Shown: positions 1-8,579 of the stretch, piece after piece | How the letters are laid out: each line of letters begins with the position of its first letter | Numbering within the stretch: position 1 is the stretch's first letter | Assembly (NCBI GenBank): GCA_965224795.1 | Contig: CBDDAE010000001.1 | Coordinates: forward strand, 1,798,001 to 1,862,000 | DNA from: NVTR01 sp036480115 | GTDB lineage: Bacteria > Pseudomonadota > Alphaproteobacteria > Rhodobacterales > Rhodobacteraceae | Direction of reading: 5' to 3' | Length of the DNA stretch: 64,000 bases | The notes under the pieces: generated by a model | What the model was told of the DNA's origin: nothing | Databases searched by the model: none | The model's input: only the letters and a program-made list of their open reading frames with translations | Position numbers and translations under genes: made by a program

Positions 1-320
1 CCCTGTACATTCTTATGTGTATTCAGTTGACAATTCCCGGTGTCAGCCAATCGCTTTATTCAGTCGCCCAATGGATACTGGCCGAACCCTTGGCGATTAA
101 TATTATTGTGTTGCGTTCTATCATCCTCGACGTATCGCTTAGAACAATGTCTGCTGGCGTCATAGCATTCCTTATCGTAGATATATTGTGTCTGGATCCG
201 TTGATCGAGGTGCCGTCACTTAGCCTTTACTTGGTGTCGGGTTGACCCAAATCATCGCTCGGTTTGTCCGGGTTCTTATAGTCATGCAATTCAAACAGTA
301 ATTTTGGCAGGAGATCGATC
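1..320. other. Left-edge region without a supported gene
   Basis: No recognisable gene lies in this stretch. One short frame stays open from the edge to a stop at 243-245, but its translation is hydrophobic and unlike any family I know, so I do not call it. The last 80 bases must carry the promoter and leader of the homogentisate operon. A TTGACC hexamer sits at 242-247, and an AGGAG ribosome binding site (about 310-314) stands before the hmgA start. I see no clear operator palindrome and no regulator gene in view. Confidence 0.4.
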
Positions 321-1679
321 ATGGCATCGCCAAAAGACCGTACCATCACCCAGGCCCCCAGCAACGGTGCGCTGCTGCCCGGTTATATGCCCGGCTTTGG
401 CAATGATTTTGAAACCGAGGCATTGCCCGGTGCGCTGCCCATTGGCATGAATTCACCGCAAAAATGCGAATATGGGCTGTACGGCGAACAGCTGTCAGGC
501 ACTGCCTTTACCGCGCCAAGCCATCAGAATGAACGCACATGGTGTTACCGCATCCGCCCGTCGGTCAAGCATTCGCGCCGGTACGAAAAATTCGACGTGC
601 CCAACTGGAAATCAGCGCCAAACGTGCTGCCCGATGTGGTGTCGCTTGGCCAATATCGCTGGAACGCCGTTCCCCATAGTGAAACTCCGATGAGCTGGAT
701 CACCGGCATGCACACAATGAGCACGGCGGGTGATGTGAACACCCAGGTCGGCATGGCCAACCACGTCTATCTGGTGAACGAAAGCATGGTGGATGATTAC
801 TTTTATTCCGCCGATAGTGAGATGTTGGTGATCCCGCAAGAGGGCCAGCTGCGCTTTCACACCGAACTTGGTATCATTGACATTGAACCCAAAGAAATCG
901 CCGTTCTGCCGCGTGGGCTGGTTTACCGGGTGGAAGTTGTCAGCGGCCCGGCCCGTGGTTTCGTTTGCGAAAATTATGGTCAGAAATTTGAACTGCCCGG
1001 CAGGGGCCCGATCGGCGCCAACTGCCTGGCCAACCCGCGCGATTTCAAAACTCCGGTCGCCGCTTTTGAAGACCGCGAAGTGCCGTCAACCGTCACCGTC
1101 AAATGGTGCGGTCAGTTTCATAGAACCAATATCGGTCAAAGCCCGCTGGACGTGGTGGCATGGCATGGCAATTACGCGCCGTTTAAATATGACCTGCGTA
1201 ACTATTGCCCGGTTGGCGCCATCCTTTTTGACCACCCTGACCCGTCGATCTTTACCGTTCTCACTGCCCCTTCCGGGCAGGCAGGAACTGCAAACATAGA
1301 CTTTGTGCTGTTTCGTGAACGCTGGCTGGTGGCCGAAGATACATTCCGTCCGCCGTGGTATCATAAGAACATCATGTCCGAAATGATGGGCAATATTTAC
1401 GGCATCTACGACGCCAAGCCCGATGGCTTCATGCCCGGCGGGTTAAGCCTGCATAACATGATGCTGCCCCATGGGCCTGACAAAGACGCCTTTGAAGGGG
1501 CGTCAAATTCCAACCTTGGGCCGGAAAAGCTGGAAAACACCATGTCCTTCATGATCGAAACCCGCTTTCCCCAGCACCTGACAGATTACGCCGCCGACAA
1601 AGCCCCGCTTCAGGACAACTACATCGATTGCTGGACCTCGCTGGAAAAGAAATTTGACGGAACCAAGGGGCGCAAATGA
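321..1679 (+). CDS. hmgA: Homogentisate 1,2-dioxygenase
   Basis: Cytoplasmic non-haem iron dioxygenase that opens the ring of homogentisate (2,5-dihydroxyphenylacetate) to maleylacetoacetate, the central step of tyrosine and phenylacetate-type catabolism. The 452-residue length is normal for the family. The residues matching the human iron ligands His335, Glu341 and His371 are visible with exact spacing as His348, Glu354 and His384, around the segment RPPWYHKNIMSE. The ATG is preceded by AGGAG at a good distance. The stop overlaps the start of maiA by four bases, so the two are translationally coupled. It heads a six-gene rightward run whose products carry homogentisate to fumarate and acetoacetate. 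Assignment is firm. Confidence 0.97.
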   Translation: MASPKDRTITQAPSNGALLPGYMPGFGNDFETEALPGALPIGMNSPQKCEYGLYGEQLSGTAFTAPSHQNERTWCYRIRPSVKHSRRYEKFDVPNWKSAPNVLPDVVSLGQYRWNAVPHSETPMSWITGMHTMSTAGDVNTQVGMANHVYLVNESMVDDYFYSADSEMLVIPQEGQLRFHTELGIIDIEPKEIAVLPRGLVYRVEVVSGPARGFVCENYGQKFELPGRGPIGANCLANPRDFKTPVAAFEDREVPSTVTVKWCGQFHRTNIGQSPLDVVAWHGNYAPFKYDLRNYCPVGAILFDHPDPSIFTVLTAPSGQAGTANIDFVLFRERWLVAEDTFRPPWYHKNIMSEMMGNIYGIYDAKPDGFMPGGLSLHNMMLPHGPDKDAFEGASNSNLGPEKLENTMSFMIETRFPQHLTDYAADKAPLQDNYIDCWTSLEKKFDGTKGRK

Positions 1680-2332
1680 AGCGTGTGAAACTATATAGCT
1701 ACTGGCGTTCCACCGCGGCTTACCGGGTGCGCATTGCGCTGAATATAAAGGGTGTTCCCTATGACTATATCCCGGTCCATCTGATCAAAGATGGCGGTCA
1801 ACAACACGCGGACGACTATGTTGCCCTGAACCCGTCGCATATGGTGCCAACCGTTGTGCTGGATGACGGCACTGTGTTGACCCAATCACTGGCGATCATG
1901 GATTATCTGGAACAGACCATCGCGGAAAACCCCCTGCTGCCAACCGCCCCAAATGACCGCGCACAGGTCATGGCCGCCGCCCATATTCTCGCCGTGGACA
2001 CACATCCTGTGAATAATCTGCGTGTGGTCCAGCATCTTGATTCCGCATTTGGCGCCAGTCAGCAGGACACTGTGAACTGGATGTTGAACTGGACCGGCAA
2101 AGGCCTGACAGCCTTCAACCAGATGGTTCGTCCCGACACGCCCTATGCTTTTTGTGAACAACCGACATTGGCCGACATCTGTCTGGTGGCCCAATTGTAC
2201 AATGCGCGGCGTTGGAAACAGGACTTGACCGATCTGGTCCGCCTTGTCGAAATTGAACAGAACTGTCTGAAGTTAAAGGCATTTGCTGACGCCCAACCCC
2301 ATCTCCAGCCTGACGCTGAACCACAGAAATAA
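1676..2332 (+). CDS. maiA: Maleylacetoacetate isomerase (zeta-class GST)
   Basis: Glutathione-dependent cis-trans isomerase that turns maleylacetoacetate into fumarylacetoacetate, the second step after HmgA. The 218-residue protein has the N-terminal thioredoxin-like GST domain with the zeta-class active-site loop YSYWRSTAAYRVRIAL (residues 7-21; Ser12 is the likely glutathione-activating residue; Thr-Ala replace the Ser-Cys of the mammalian enzyme, as is usual in bacteria). A helical GST C-terminal domain follows. The start overlaps the hmgA stop as ATGA. Only 11 bases separate it from fahA, with an AGGA site in between, so hmgA-maiA-fahA should be one transcript. Confidence 0.95.
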   Translation: MKRVKLYSYWRSTAAYRVRIALNIKGVPYDYIPVHLIKDGGQQHADDYVALNPSHMVPTVVLDDGTVLTQSLAIMDYLEQTIAENPLLPTAPNDRAQVMAAAHILAVDTHPVNNLRVVQHLDSAFGASQQDTVNWMLNWTGKGLTAFNQMVRPDTPYAFCEQPTLADICLVAQLYNARRWKQDLTDLVRLVEIEQNCLKLKAFADAQPHLQPDAEPQK

Positions 2333-2343
2333 CAGGAAACACC

Positions 2344-3615
2344 ATGACTGACCTTTTGCAAAGCTGGGTGGAAACCGCCAACAGCGCCACCGCCCAATTT
2401 CCGTTGAACAACCTGCCCTACGGTGTGTTTTCCACCACAGGCACAGCTCCGCGCTGTGGCGTCGCAATCGGCGATATGATCGTTGATGTGCAGGCGCTGG
2501 AACAGGCCGGATTGTTCACTTTACCATCCACCGCCTTTGCTAGTTCCGACTGGAACACTTTCATGGCGCTTGGCAAAGACATCTGGATCACTTTCCGCGC
2601 CCGTATGACTGATCTTTTGGCGGCAGGTGGCGATGCTGCCCTGTCCGGTAACGACACCCTGAAAGCAACTGCTTTGATCACCGCTGCCGACGCCACAATG
2701 CACATGCCCATCACGGTTGCCGAATACACCGACTTTTATGCCAGCCGGAACCACGCCTACAACGTCGGTTCCATGTTCCGCGACCCTGAAAATGCCTTGC
2801 CGCCCAACTGGCTGCATATCCCCATCGGCTACAATGGCCGCGCGTCATCTGTTGTTGTGTCGGGCACCGATGTGCGCCGCCCCTGGGGCCAGCTTAAGGG
2901 TCCAAATGACGCGTTGCCACATTTTGCCCCTTGCAAGCGCTTTGATATCGAACTGGAAATGGGTGCCATTGTTGGCACGGCTTCTGACCGCCCAATCACA
3001 GTGGCTGAGTCCGACGAAAACATCTTTGGCTACGTGTTGCTGAATGATTGGTCAGCACGTGATATTCAGGCCTGGGAATACCAGCCGCTTGGCCCGTTCC
3101 AATCCAAGGCCACCGCCACAACCATCAGCGCCTGGATCGTCACCGCCGCCGCGCTTGAACCGTTTCGCACCTCAACGCCGACACGCGAATTTGACCTGTT
3201 GCCACACCTGCGTGAACCCATATCCATGCTCTATGACATTGACCTATCAGTCACCATGCAGCCAAAGGGCGGCACCGCCAGCACCATCACCCGGACCAAC
3301 CTGAACCAGCTGTATTATTCCGCCCCCCAACAATTGGCGCACCACACCACCAGTGGTTGTCCTATGCGCATCGGCGATTTGCTTGGTTCCGGCACCATAT
3401 CCGGCGCAGAAAAAGGCACCCGGGGTTCAATGTTGGAACTCAGCTGGGGCGGCAAAGAACCGTTTACCCTGAAGACCGGCGAACAGCGCAGCTTCATCGA
3501 GGATGGCGACACACTAACGCTGCATGGTGCTGCCAAAGGCAACGGTTATCAGATCGGCTTTGGTCCCTGCACCGGTACTGTTATCGCTGCAGGCGACGAT
3601 CCGTTTGATCCTTGA
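2344..3615 (+). CDS. fahA: Fumarylacetoacetase
   Basis: Hydrolyses fumarylacetoacetate to fumarate and acetoacetate, the last step of homogentisate breakdown. At 423 residues it has the usual two-part layout: a small N-terminal SH3-like FAH domain (about residues 15-115) and the catalytic FAH domain. The segment TDFYASRNHAYNVGSMFRD holds Asp130 (metal ligand) and His137 (catalytic base), matching Asp126 and His133 of the mammalian enzyme. It is the third gene of the hmgA-maiA-fahA run. An 80-base gap follows before the next gene, so a separate promoter for the MBL-mhaAB-like genes is possible, though none is obvious. Confidence 0.96.
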   Translation: MTDLLQSWVETANSATAQFPLNNLPYGVFSTTGTAPRCGVAIGDMIVDVQALEQAGLFTLPSTAFASSDWNTFMALGKDIWITFRARMTDLLAAGGDAALSGNDTLKATALITAADATMHMPITVAEYTDFYASRNHAYNVGSMFRDPENALPPNWLHIPIGYNGRASSVVVSGTDVRRPWGQLKGPNDALPHFAPCKRFDIELEMGAIVGTASDRPITVAESDENIFGYVLLNDWSARDIQAWEYQPLGPFQSKATATTISAWIVTAAALEPFRTSTPTREFDLLPHLREPISMLYDIDLSVTMQPKGGTASTITRTNLNQLYYSAPQQLAHHTTSGCPMRIGDLLGSGTISGAEKGTRGSMLELSWGGKEPFTLKTGEQRSFIEDGDTLTLHGAAKGNGYQIGFGPCTGTVIAAGDDPFDP

Positions 3616-3695
3616 ACGACAAGTACTAGAGCGATAAAAAGTTGAATTGTTACAAATGAAGCTAAATTTACTGATACCAAAAAGGGCAAATAACA

Positions 3696-4646
3696 ATGGC
3701 TAAGGCATTCGCATCGCAAGGCGACATGGCGGAGAAAATCATCAGTTTTTCTGAAGTAGGCAAAGGGCTTTGGGCCTTTACCGCAGAGGGCGATCCAAAT
3801 TCAGGCGTAATCATTGGCGATGAAAGCGTGATGATAATCGAAGCGCAAGCAACACCGCGACTGGCGAATAAAGTCATCGAAAAAGTCCGCGAAGTTACCG
3901 ACAAGCCGATAAGCCATGTGGTGCTGACGCATTATCACGCTGTGCGCGTTCTTGGGGCATCCGCCTTTGGCGCGGATCAGATACTTATGTCAGAAAAAGC
4001 GCGCGCAATGGTTGTTGAACGCGGGCAGGAAGACTGGGACAGTGAATTTCAACGCTTCCCACGTCTTTTTGAAGGTCGTGAAAGCATTCCTGGCCTGACA
4101 TGGCCCACCACCACCTTTAAGGACAAGATGACGGTCTATCTGGGGAACCGGCAGATCGACCTGATGCACCTGGGTCGGGCGCACACCGCAGGCGATATCG
4201 TTATCCATGTGCCGGACGAGAACGTCATGTTCACCGGCGATATCGTCGAATACAATTCCGCCTGCTATTGCGGTGACGGTCATTTCAGTGATTGGGGGAA
4301 TACGCTTAATGCTATCAAAGCTTACCGCGTTGATGCGATTGCACCCGGGCGTGGTGACGCGCTGATCGGTCGTGACATGGTTGACGCCGCGATTGAAAAC
4401 ACCCGTGATTTTGTCGACAGTACATACAGCCCTGCAGCGCGGGTTGCTGCACGCGGTGGAAGCCTTAAGGATTCCTGGGATGCGGTGCGCGAAGTCTGTG
4501 ACCCAAAGTTCAAAGACTATGCGATTTATGAACATTGCCTGCCATTCAACGTCGCCCGTGCCCATGACGAAGCGCGCGGTATCGACACCCCACGGATCTG
4601 GACCGCGCAACGGGATCTGGAGATGTGGGAACAGCTTCAGGGATGA
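3696..4646 (+). CDS. MBL-fold protein with a reduced metal site, homogentisate locus
   Basis: A 316-residue metallo-beta-lactamase-fold protein of unknown substrate. The usual HxHxDH signature reads His79-Tyr-His81-Ala-Val83-Arg84, and the late PGHG motif reads PGRG (Arg219). His163 (HTAGD) and the bridging Asp182 (FTGDIVEY) remain. So the three site-1 histidines and the bridging Asp are kept, while all residues that would hold only the second zinc are replaced. That suggests a mononuclear enzyme or a non-hydrolytic role. It has an AAAAGGG ribosome site and ends five bases before the flavoprotein gene, so its job probably lies in aromatic-acid degradation, perhaps acting on an ester, thioester or lactone intermediate. 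The role is inferred from position only. Confidence 0.7.
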   Translation: MAKAFASQGDMAEKIISFSEVGKGLWAFTAEGDPNSGVIIGDESVMIIEAQATPRLANKVIEKVREVTDKPISHVVLTHYHAVRVLGASAFGADQILMSEKARAMVVERGQEDWDSEFQRFPRLFEGRESIPGLTWPTTTFKDKMTVYLGNRQIDLMHLGRAHTAGDIVIHVPDENVMFTGDIVEYNSACYCGDGHFSDWGNTLNAIKAYRVDAIAPGRGDALIGRDMVDAAIENTRDFVDSTYSPAARVAARGGSLKDSWDAVREVCDPKFKDYAIYEHCLPFNVARAHDEARGIDTPRIWTAQRDLEMWEQLQG

Positions 4647-4651
4647 TCTAA

Positions 4652-6295
4652 ATGCAAGGGGAGACCACTGAAAAGTTCCAGCAACGCTATAAACTGGCAC
4701 TTAAGACCTATCCCTACGAACGGTCGTCAGATCAAGATGCAAAGCACCCAACCCGTCGCCCTGTTGTTATCGTTGGTGGAGGTCCAATAGGTGTTGCAAC
4801 CGCGTTGGATCTGGGACTGCAAGGGGTCCCGGTTGTCCTTCTGGATGACCATGAAGGTATAGGCCTGGGCAGTCGGGCCATCTGTTTTGCCAAGCGGGCC
4901 CTAGAGATCGCAGATCGCTACGGTTGCGCGATGCCGATGTTAGACAAAGGCGTTGTTTGGAACGTTGGCAAAGTGTTCCACAAGGACCGTAAAGTTTTTG
5001 AATTCGACCTGCTTCCTGAGGAAGGCCATAATTTCCCGGCATTCATCAACCTACCGCAACCGCAATTTGAAAATTTTATTATCGAACGTGTTCGCGCGGC
5101 GCAAAAAGCCGGGGCTCCGATTGAGCTACGTGGGAATAACCGTGTTGAGGCTGTTCAAGTCAAAGACGACCATGTGGTGCTTAATGTGATGACACCCGAA
5201 GGCCCCTACACGCTTGAGGCAGATTGGTTGGTTGGGGCAGATGGTGCCAGCTCACCCCTGCGCGCAATGCTTGGCCTTGATTTTGAAGGTCGGGTTTTTG
5301 AAGACAGCTTTCTGATAGCCGACATTATGATGACGGCCGCATTTCCAAGCGAGCGCTGGTTCTGGTTCGAACCTTCGCATGGGTCGGGCAGCTCGACTCT
5401 GCTGCACAAACAACCGGACAACATGTGGCGTATCGATTTTCAGATCGGCTGGGACGTCGACCGTAAAGAAGAGATGAAAGAAGAGAATATTCGTAAACGG
5501 TTGGATGCCATGCTGGGTCCGGATGTTGAATACGAAATGGTTTGGTCCTCAATCTACACGTTTCAATGCAAGCGGATGAAATCCTTTTGCCATGGCCGGG
5601 TGCTTTTTGCCGGCGATGCTGCGCACCAAGTCTCACCTTTTGGGGCGCGTGGGGCAAATTCCGGTTTGCAGGATGCTGACAATCTTGGCTGGAAGCTTGG
5701 CCTTGTTGTTCAGGGCAAGGCACCCGAAAAATTGCTGGATACCTATGACGAAGAACGCGTCTATGGTGCTAACGAAAACATTCTGAACTCAACCCGATCG
5801 ACCGATTTTATCACACCAAAATCAAAAGCCAGCCATATCTTTCGCAATGCCGTTCTGGATTTGGCCGGTCATTTTGACTTTGCGCGACCCCTCGTTAATT
5901 CTGGCCGCCTGTCGGTCCCCTGTACTTATGATGGGTTGTCACTGAACGGACCTGATGCGTTAAAGGGTGGTCCGCCTCAAACCCGTGTTGGCAGTACTTG
6001 CCCGGACGCCCCGTTCAAGGAAGGTTTTTTGCTTTCCCAACTGGGCAACAGGTTTATCATTTTGGCGGTGAATTCCGATGTCCCGAAAAGCCTTGAAGAA
6101 AATGGCGTCACAGCGAACAGGCTGTCGGTTTCAAGCACCGATGACCCGACAGGTGCATTGGCAAAGCGGTATTTAGGAGACACGGAATCTGCTGTCTATC
6201 TGATCCGACCAGATCAACATGTTGCTGCGCGCTGGAGCAGTTATGACGAAACAGCAATGCGGGCAGCTTTGCGCAAAGCCTGCGGAAAGGAATAG
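4652..6295 (+). CDS. FAD-dependent aromatic hydroxylase, MhaA/MhpA-like
   Basis: A 547-residue class A flavoprotein monooxygenase. Seen directly: the Rossmann FAD motif VVIVGGGPIGVATA (residues 38-50), the DG motif WLVGADGASSPLR near residue 195, and the GD motif FAGDAAHQVSPFGARG around residue 325, with a C-terminal thioredoxin-like tail typical of the MhpA/phenol hydroxylase type. The family hydroxylates phenolic acids with NAD(P)H and O2. Because it sits in a homogentisate operon and is followed after three bases by a small DUF2783 gene, the best inference is 3-hydroxyphenylacetate 6-hydroxylase, described in Pseudomonas putida U as MhaA with the small partner MhaB, which makes homogentisate. 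A 3-(3-hydroxyphenyl)propionate hydroxylase activity is the alternative. Confidence 0.85.
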   Translation: MQGETTEKFQQRYKLALKTYPYERSSDQDAKHPTRRPVVIVGGGPIGVATALDLGLQGVPVVLLDDHEGIGLGSRAICFAKRALEIADRYGCAMPMLDKGVVWNVGKVFHKDRKVFEFDLLPEEGHNFPAFINLPQPQFENFIIERVRAAQKAGAPIELRGNNRVEAVQVKDDHVVLNVMTPEGPYTLEADWLVGADGASSPLRAMLGLDFEGRVFEDSFLIADIMMTAAFPSERWFWFEPSHGSGSSTLLHKQPDNMWRIDFQIGWDVDRKEEMKEENIRKRLDAMLGPDVEYEMVWSSIYTFQCKRMKSFCHGRVLFAGDAAHQVSPFGARGANSGLQDADNLGWKLGLVVQGKAPEKLLDTYDEERVYGANENILNSTRSTDFITPKSKASHIFRNAVLDLAGHFDFARPLVNSGRLSVPCTYDGLSLNGPDALKGGPPQTRVGSTCPDAPFKEGFLLSQLGNRFIILAVNSDVPKSLEENGVTANRLSVSSTDDPTGALAKRYLGDTESAVYLIRPDQHVAARWSSYDETAMRAALRKACGKE

Positions 6296-6298
6296 GCC

Positions 6299-6517
6299 AT
6301 GCCATCCCTGAAAACCGCCGCGAATATCGCGGAACCAGACGAATTTTATGCCGAACTGATCGCAGTCCATGAGGGGCTTGACGATGATGAAAGTGCCGCT
6401 TTGAATGCGCGTCTTATCCTGCTGCTGGCCAATCATATCGGCAATCGAGCTGTTCTGTTTGACGCCATTGCCGCCGCTATTCAGTCGGGCAGGGCGGGGG
6501 AAGAAACGGTGATTTGA
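6299..6517 (+). CDS. DUF2783 small protein, probable MhaB-like coupling partner
   Basis: A 72-residue acidic helical protein with the DUF2783 pattern (DEFYAELIAVHEGLDDDES, then a Leu-rich helix LILLLANHIGNR). It starts three bases after the flavoprotein stop and is surely co-translated with it. Proteins of this size next to an MhaA-type hydroxylase have been described as small coupling proteins needed for activity; whether this one binds the flavoprotein is inference. No membrane segment or metal motif is visible. It closes the rightward operon; a 190-base stretch without a gene follows. Confidence 0.75.
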   Translation: MPSLKTAANIAEPDEFYAELIAVHEGLDDDESAALNARLILLLANHIGNRAVLFDAIAAAIQSGRAGEETVI

Positions 6518-6709
6518 TCCAATTGGGCAGAGGGCAGATTAGACCTTTCTCCAACAGGGACTGCGCGAATGCCGAAAGGATGCGAAAACTTGAGATGAAC
6601 ATGTCCTGCAAAATGATAAGATAAGAAGCCAAGTCCACAAAATATGTAATTATCGTAATTCGAAAGCAATATATTGAGATATAACCCAAACCAATTTAAT
6701 GCGTAGGCA

Positions 6710-7594
6710 ATGTTCACCGAACAATTTGATCAATTTGTAGCCCCAGCCCGTGCCAAACCCCAAATTTGGCGTCTGATACTTGGAATAGTATTGATTGTAG
6801 TCATCTATTTGCTGGGGATCGCGATTATTTTCGGCGTGATTTGGGCCTTTGTTGGTGCGGATAAGACCTTGCAGTTCGCAAATGGAATTGTATCGGCAAA
6901 TACACCGACGGGTATGTTTCTTCTGTTTGCCAGTTTTTTAGGAGCGGCCATTGCGCCAATGCTTGTGGTGCGCCTGCTACACAGACGCAACCCGGCCACG
7001 CTATTTGGACCCCGCGCACTGCTTGTAAGTCACTTCGCCCAGGCTGCCGTCGCCGTTATTGCTGTCAACGCCCTATTCTTGGCGGTTCTATCAATTTGGA
7101 TTGACCCGGTACCCAACCTTACTTTTTCTGTGTGGATAACACTTTTGCCGGTAACTATTTTGGGCCTGTTGGTTCAAACCGGAGCGGAAGAGCTGGTTTT
7201 TCGTGGCTATTTGCAGCAACAGTTGGCGGCACGTTTCAGATCACCAATCTTTTGGATGTTACTGCCCAGTTTGGGTTTTGCAGCCCTGCATTATGATCCT
7301 GCAACAGCGGGTGAAAACACCTGGTTGATTGTTGGGGCCACGGGTCTATTTGCTTTGGTTGCAGCCGATCTAACCCGTATTACCGGCAGCCTGGGCGCGG
7401 CCTGGGGCTTTCATTTTGCCAATAACCTTTGGGCGATTGTATTGTTTGCGGTGGATGGTCACATTACTGGGCTGGCGCTGTATGTGACACCATACAGCGC
7501 GAACGACACTTCAATCCTGCCAATGCTAATTGCGGGTGATATGGTAACGCTGGTTCTTTTCTGGTTGGGATTGCGTCACTTTTTGCGCCGCTGA
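6710..7594 (+). CDS. CPBP-family intramembrane metalloprotease
   Basis: A 294-residue polytopic inner-membrane protein with about eight hydrophobic segments. The CPBP (Abi, Rce1-like) motifs are all visible: motif 1 Glu160-Glu161-x3-Arg165 (GAEELVFRG), motif 2 with His194 (GFAALH), and motif 3 with His235 and Asn239 (FHFANN). These are the catalytic Glu and metal or water-positioning residues of this glutamate-type intramembrane protease family. The substrate is unknown. It stands alone, upstream of accD with 61 bases between the stop and the accD start, and is rightward like its neighbours. The region upstream is AT-rich and should hold its promoter. Confidence 0.88.
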   Translation: MFTEQFDQFVAPARAKPQIWRLILGIVLIVVIYLLGIAIIFGVIWAFVGADKTLQFANGIVSANTPTGMFLLFASFLGAAIAPMLVVRLLHRRNPATLFGPRALLVSHFAQAAVAVIAVNALFLAVLSIWIDPVPNLTFSVWITLLPVTILGLLVQTGAEELVFRGYLQQQLAARFRSPIFWMLLPSLGFAALHYDPATAGENTWLIVGATGLFALVAADLTRITGSLGAAWGFHFANNLWAIVLFAVDGHITGLALYVTPYSANDTSILPMLIAGDMVTLVLFWLGLRHFLRR

Positions 7595-7655
7595 TTGCAA
7601 TTTCTTTCCGGCACGCTTATTTCAATTATTGGTAACATACAGGCGCGGAAAAGAT

Positions 7656-8579
7656 ATGAACTGGATCTCTAATTACGTTCGCCCGACAATCAATTCGCTG
7701 TTTTCCAGACGCGAAGTGCCGGATAATTTGTGGACTAAATGCAAAGAATGCGGAACCATGCTTTTCCACAGGGAATTGTCTGAAAATCTGTTTGTTTGTA
7801 ATAGCTGCGATCACCATATGGCCTTTCCCCCACGCGCGCGGTTTGAGGCCCTGTTTGATGGCGGTATATTTACTGAAATAGATGTTCCAAAGGTAATCGT
7901 TGATCCACTGCATTTTAAAGATCAGAAAAAATACCCTGAACGGTTGAAGGCAGCGCAAAAGACGACAGGGGATCCAGAAAGCATTCTGGTTGTAGAAGGG
8001 GAGATGGGCCGCACGCCAATCGTAGCCGCCGCCCAAAATTTTGCGTTTATGGGTGGATCGATGGGCATGTATGTCGGCAACGCCATTATTGCCGGAGCGC
8101 AACGCGCTGTTGACCTGAAGCGACCCTTTATAATCTTTTCGGCTGCAGGTGGTGCGCGTATGCAGGAAGGTATCCTGTCGCTTATGCAGATGCCACGAAC
8201 CACCGTGGCTGTGGACATGTTAAAAGAGGCCGGGCTGCCCTATATCGTTGTCCTGACGCATCCTACCACCGGAGGTGCGACCGCAAGTTATGGCATGCTG
8301 GGGGATGTTCACATTGCAGAACCCAACGCTTTGATATGTTTTGCGGGTCCGCGGGTAATTCAACAAACCATTGGTGAGAATCTGCCCGACGGCTTTCAGC
8401 GGGCAGAATATCTGCTTGATCATGGAATGTTGGATCGGGTGACACATCGCAAAAATATGCGCGATGAACTGGTGACAATCACCCGGATGCTACTTGGGAA
8501 CTCGCCTGCGGTTAAGGGTGATTTGCCAGCCCCAAAAAAATCTAAGGCAACTACGGGCAAGTCGGAATCACAAAAGTGA
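7656..8579 (+). CDS. accD: Acetyl-CoA carboxylase carboxyltransferase subunit beta
   Basis: Beta subunit of the carboxyltransferase that makes malonyl-CoA for fatty-acid synthesis; acts with AccA in the cytoplasm. I place the start at the ATG giving MNWISNYVRP, which matches AccD N termini, rather than at the TTG nine codons upstream. The N-terminal zinc ribbon is intact: Cys29-x2-Cys32-x15-Cys48-x2-Cys51. The crotonase-fold carboxyltransferase domain follows, with the oxyanion-type segments SAAGGARMQEG and TTGGATASYGMLGD. The 307 residues are normal, and the tail is Lys-rich. The stop overlaps the GTG start of folC (GTGA). Confidence 0.97.
   Translation: MNWISNYVRPTINSLFSRREVPDNLWTKCKECGTMLFHRELSENLFVCNSCDHHMAFPPRARFEALFDGGIFTEIDVPKVIVDPLHFKDQKKYPERLKAAQKTTGDPESILVVEGEMGRTPIVAAAQNFAFMGGSMGMYVGNAIIAGAQRAVDLKRPFIIFSAAGGARMQEGILSLMQMPRTTVAVDMLKEAGLPYIVVLTHPTTGGATASYGMLGDVHIAEPNALICFAGPRVIQQTIGENLPDGFQRAEYLLDHGMLDRVTHRKNMRDELVTITRMLLGNSPAVKGDLPAPKKSKATTGKSESQK

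Noticed and set aside
15..245. Short open frame at the left edge encoding a hydrophobic 76-residue peptide
   Set aside because: No family resemblance, no ribosome site, unusual composition; the frame is open to the edge by chance.
3990..4700. 236-codon minus-strand frame opposite the MBL gene
   Set aside because: Shadow of a well-supported gene in the other strand; no recognisable domain.
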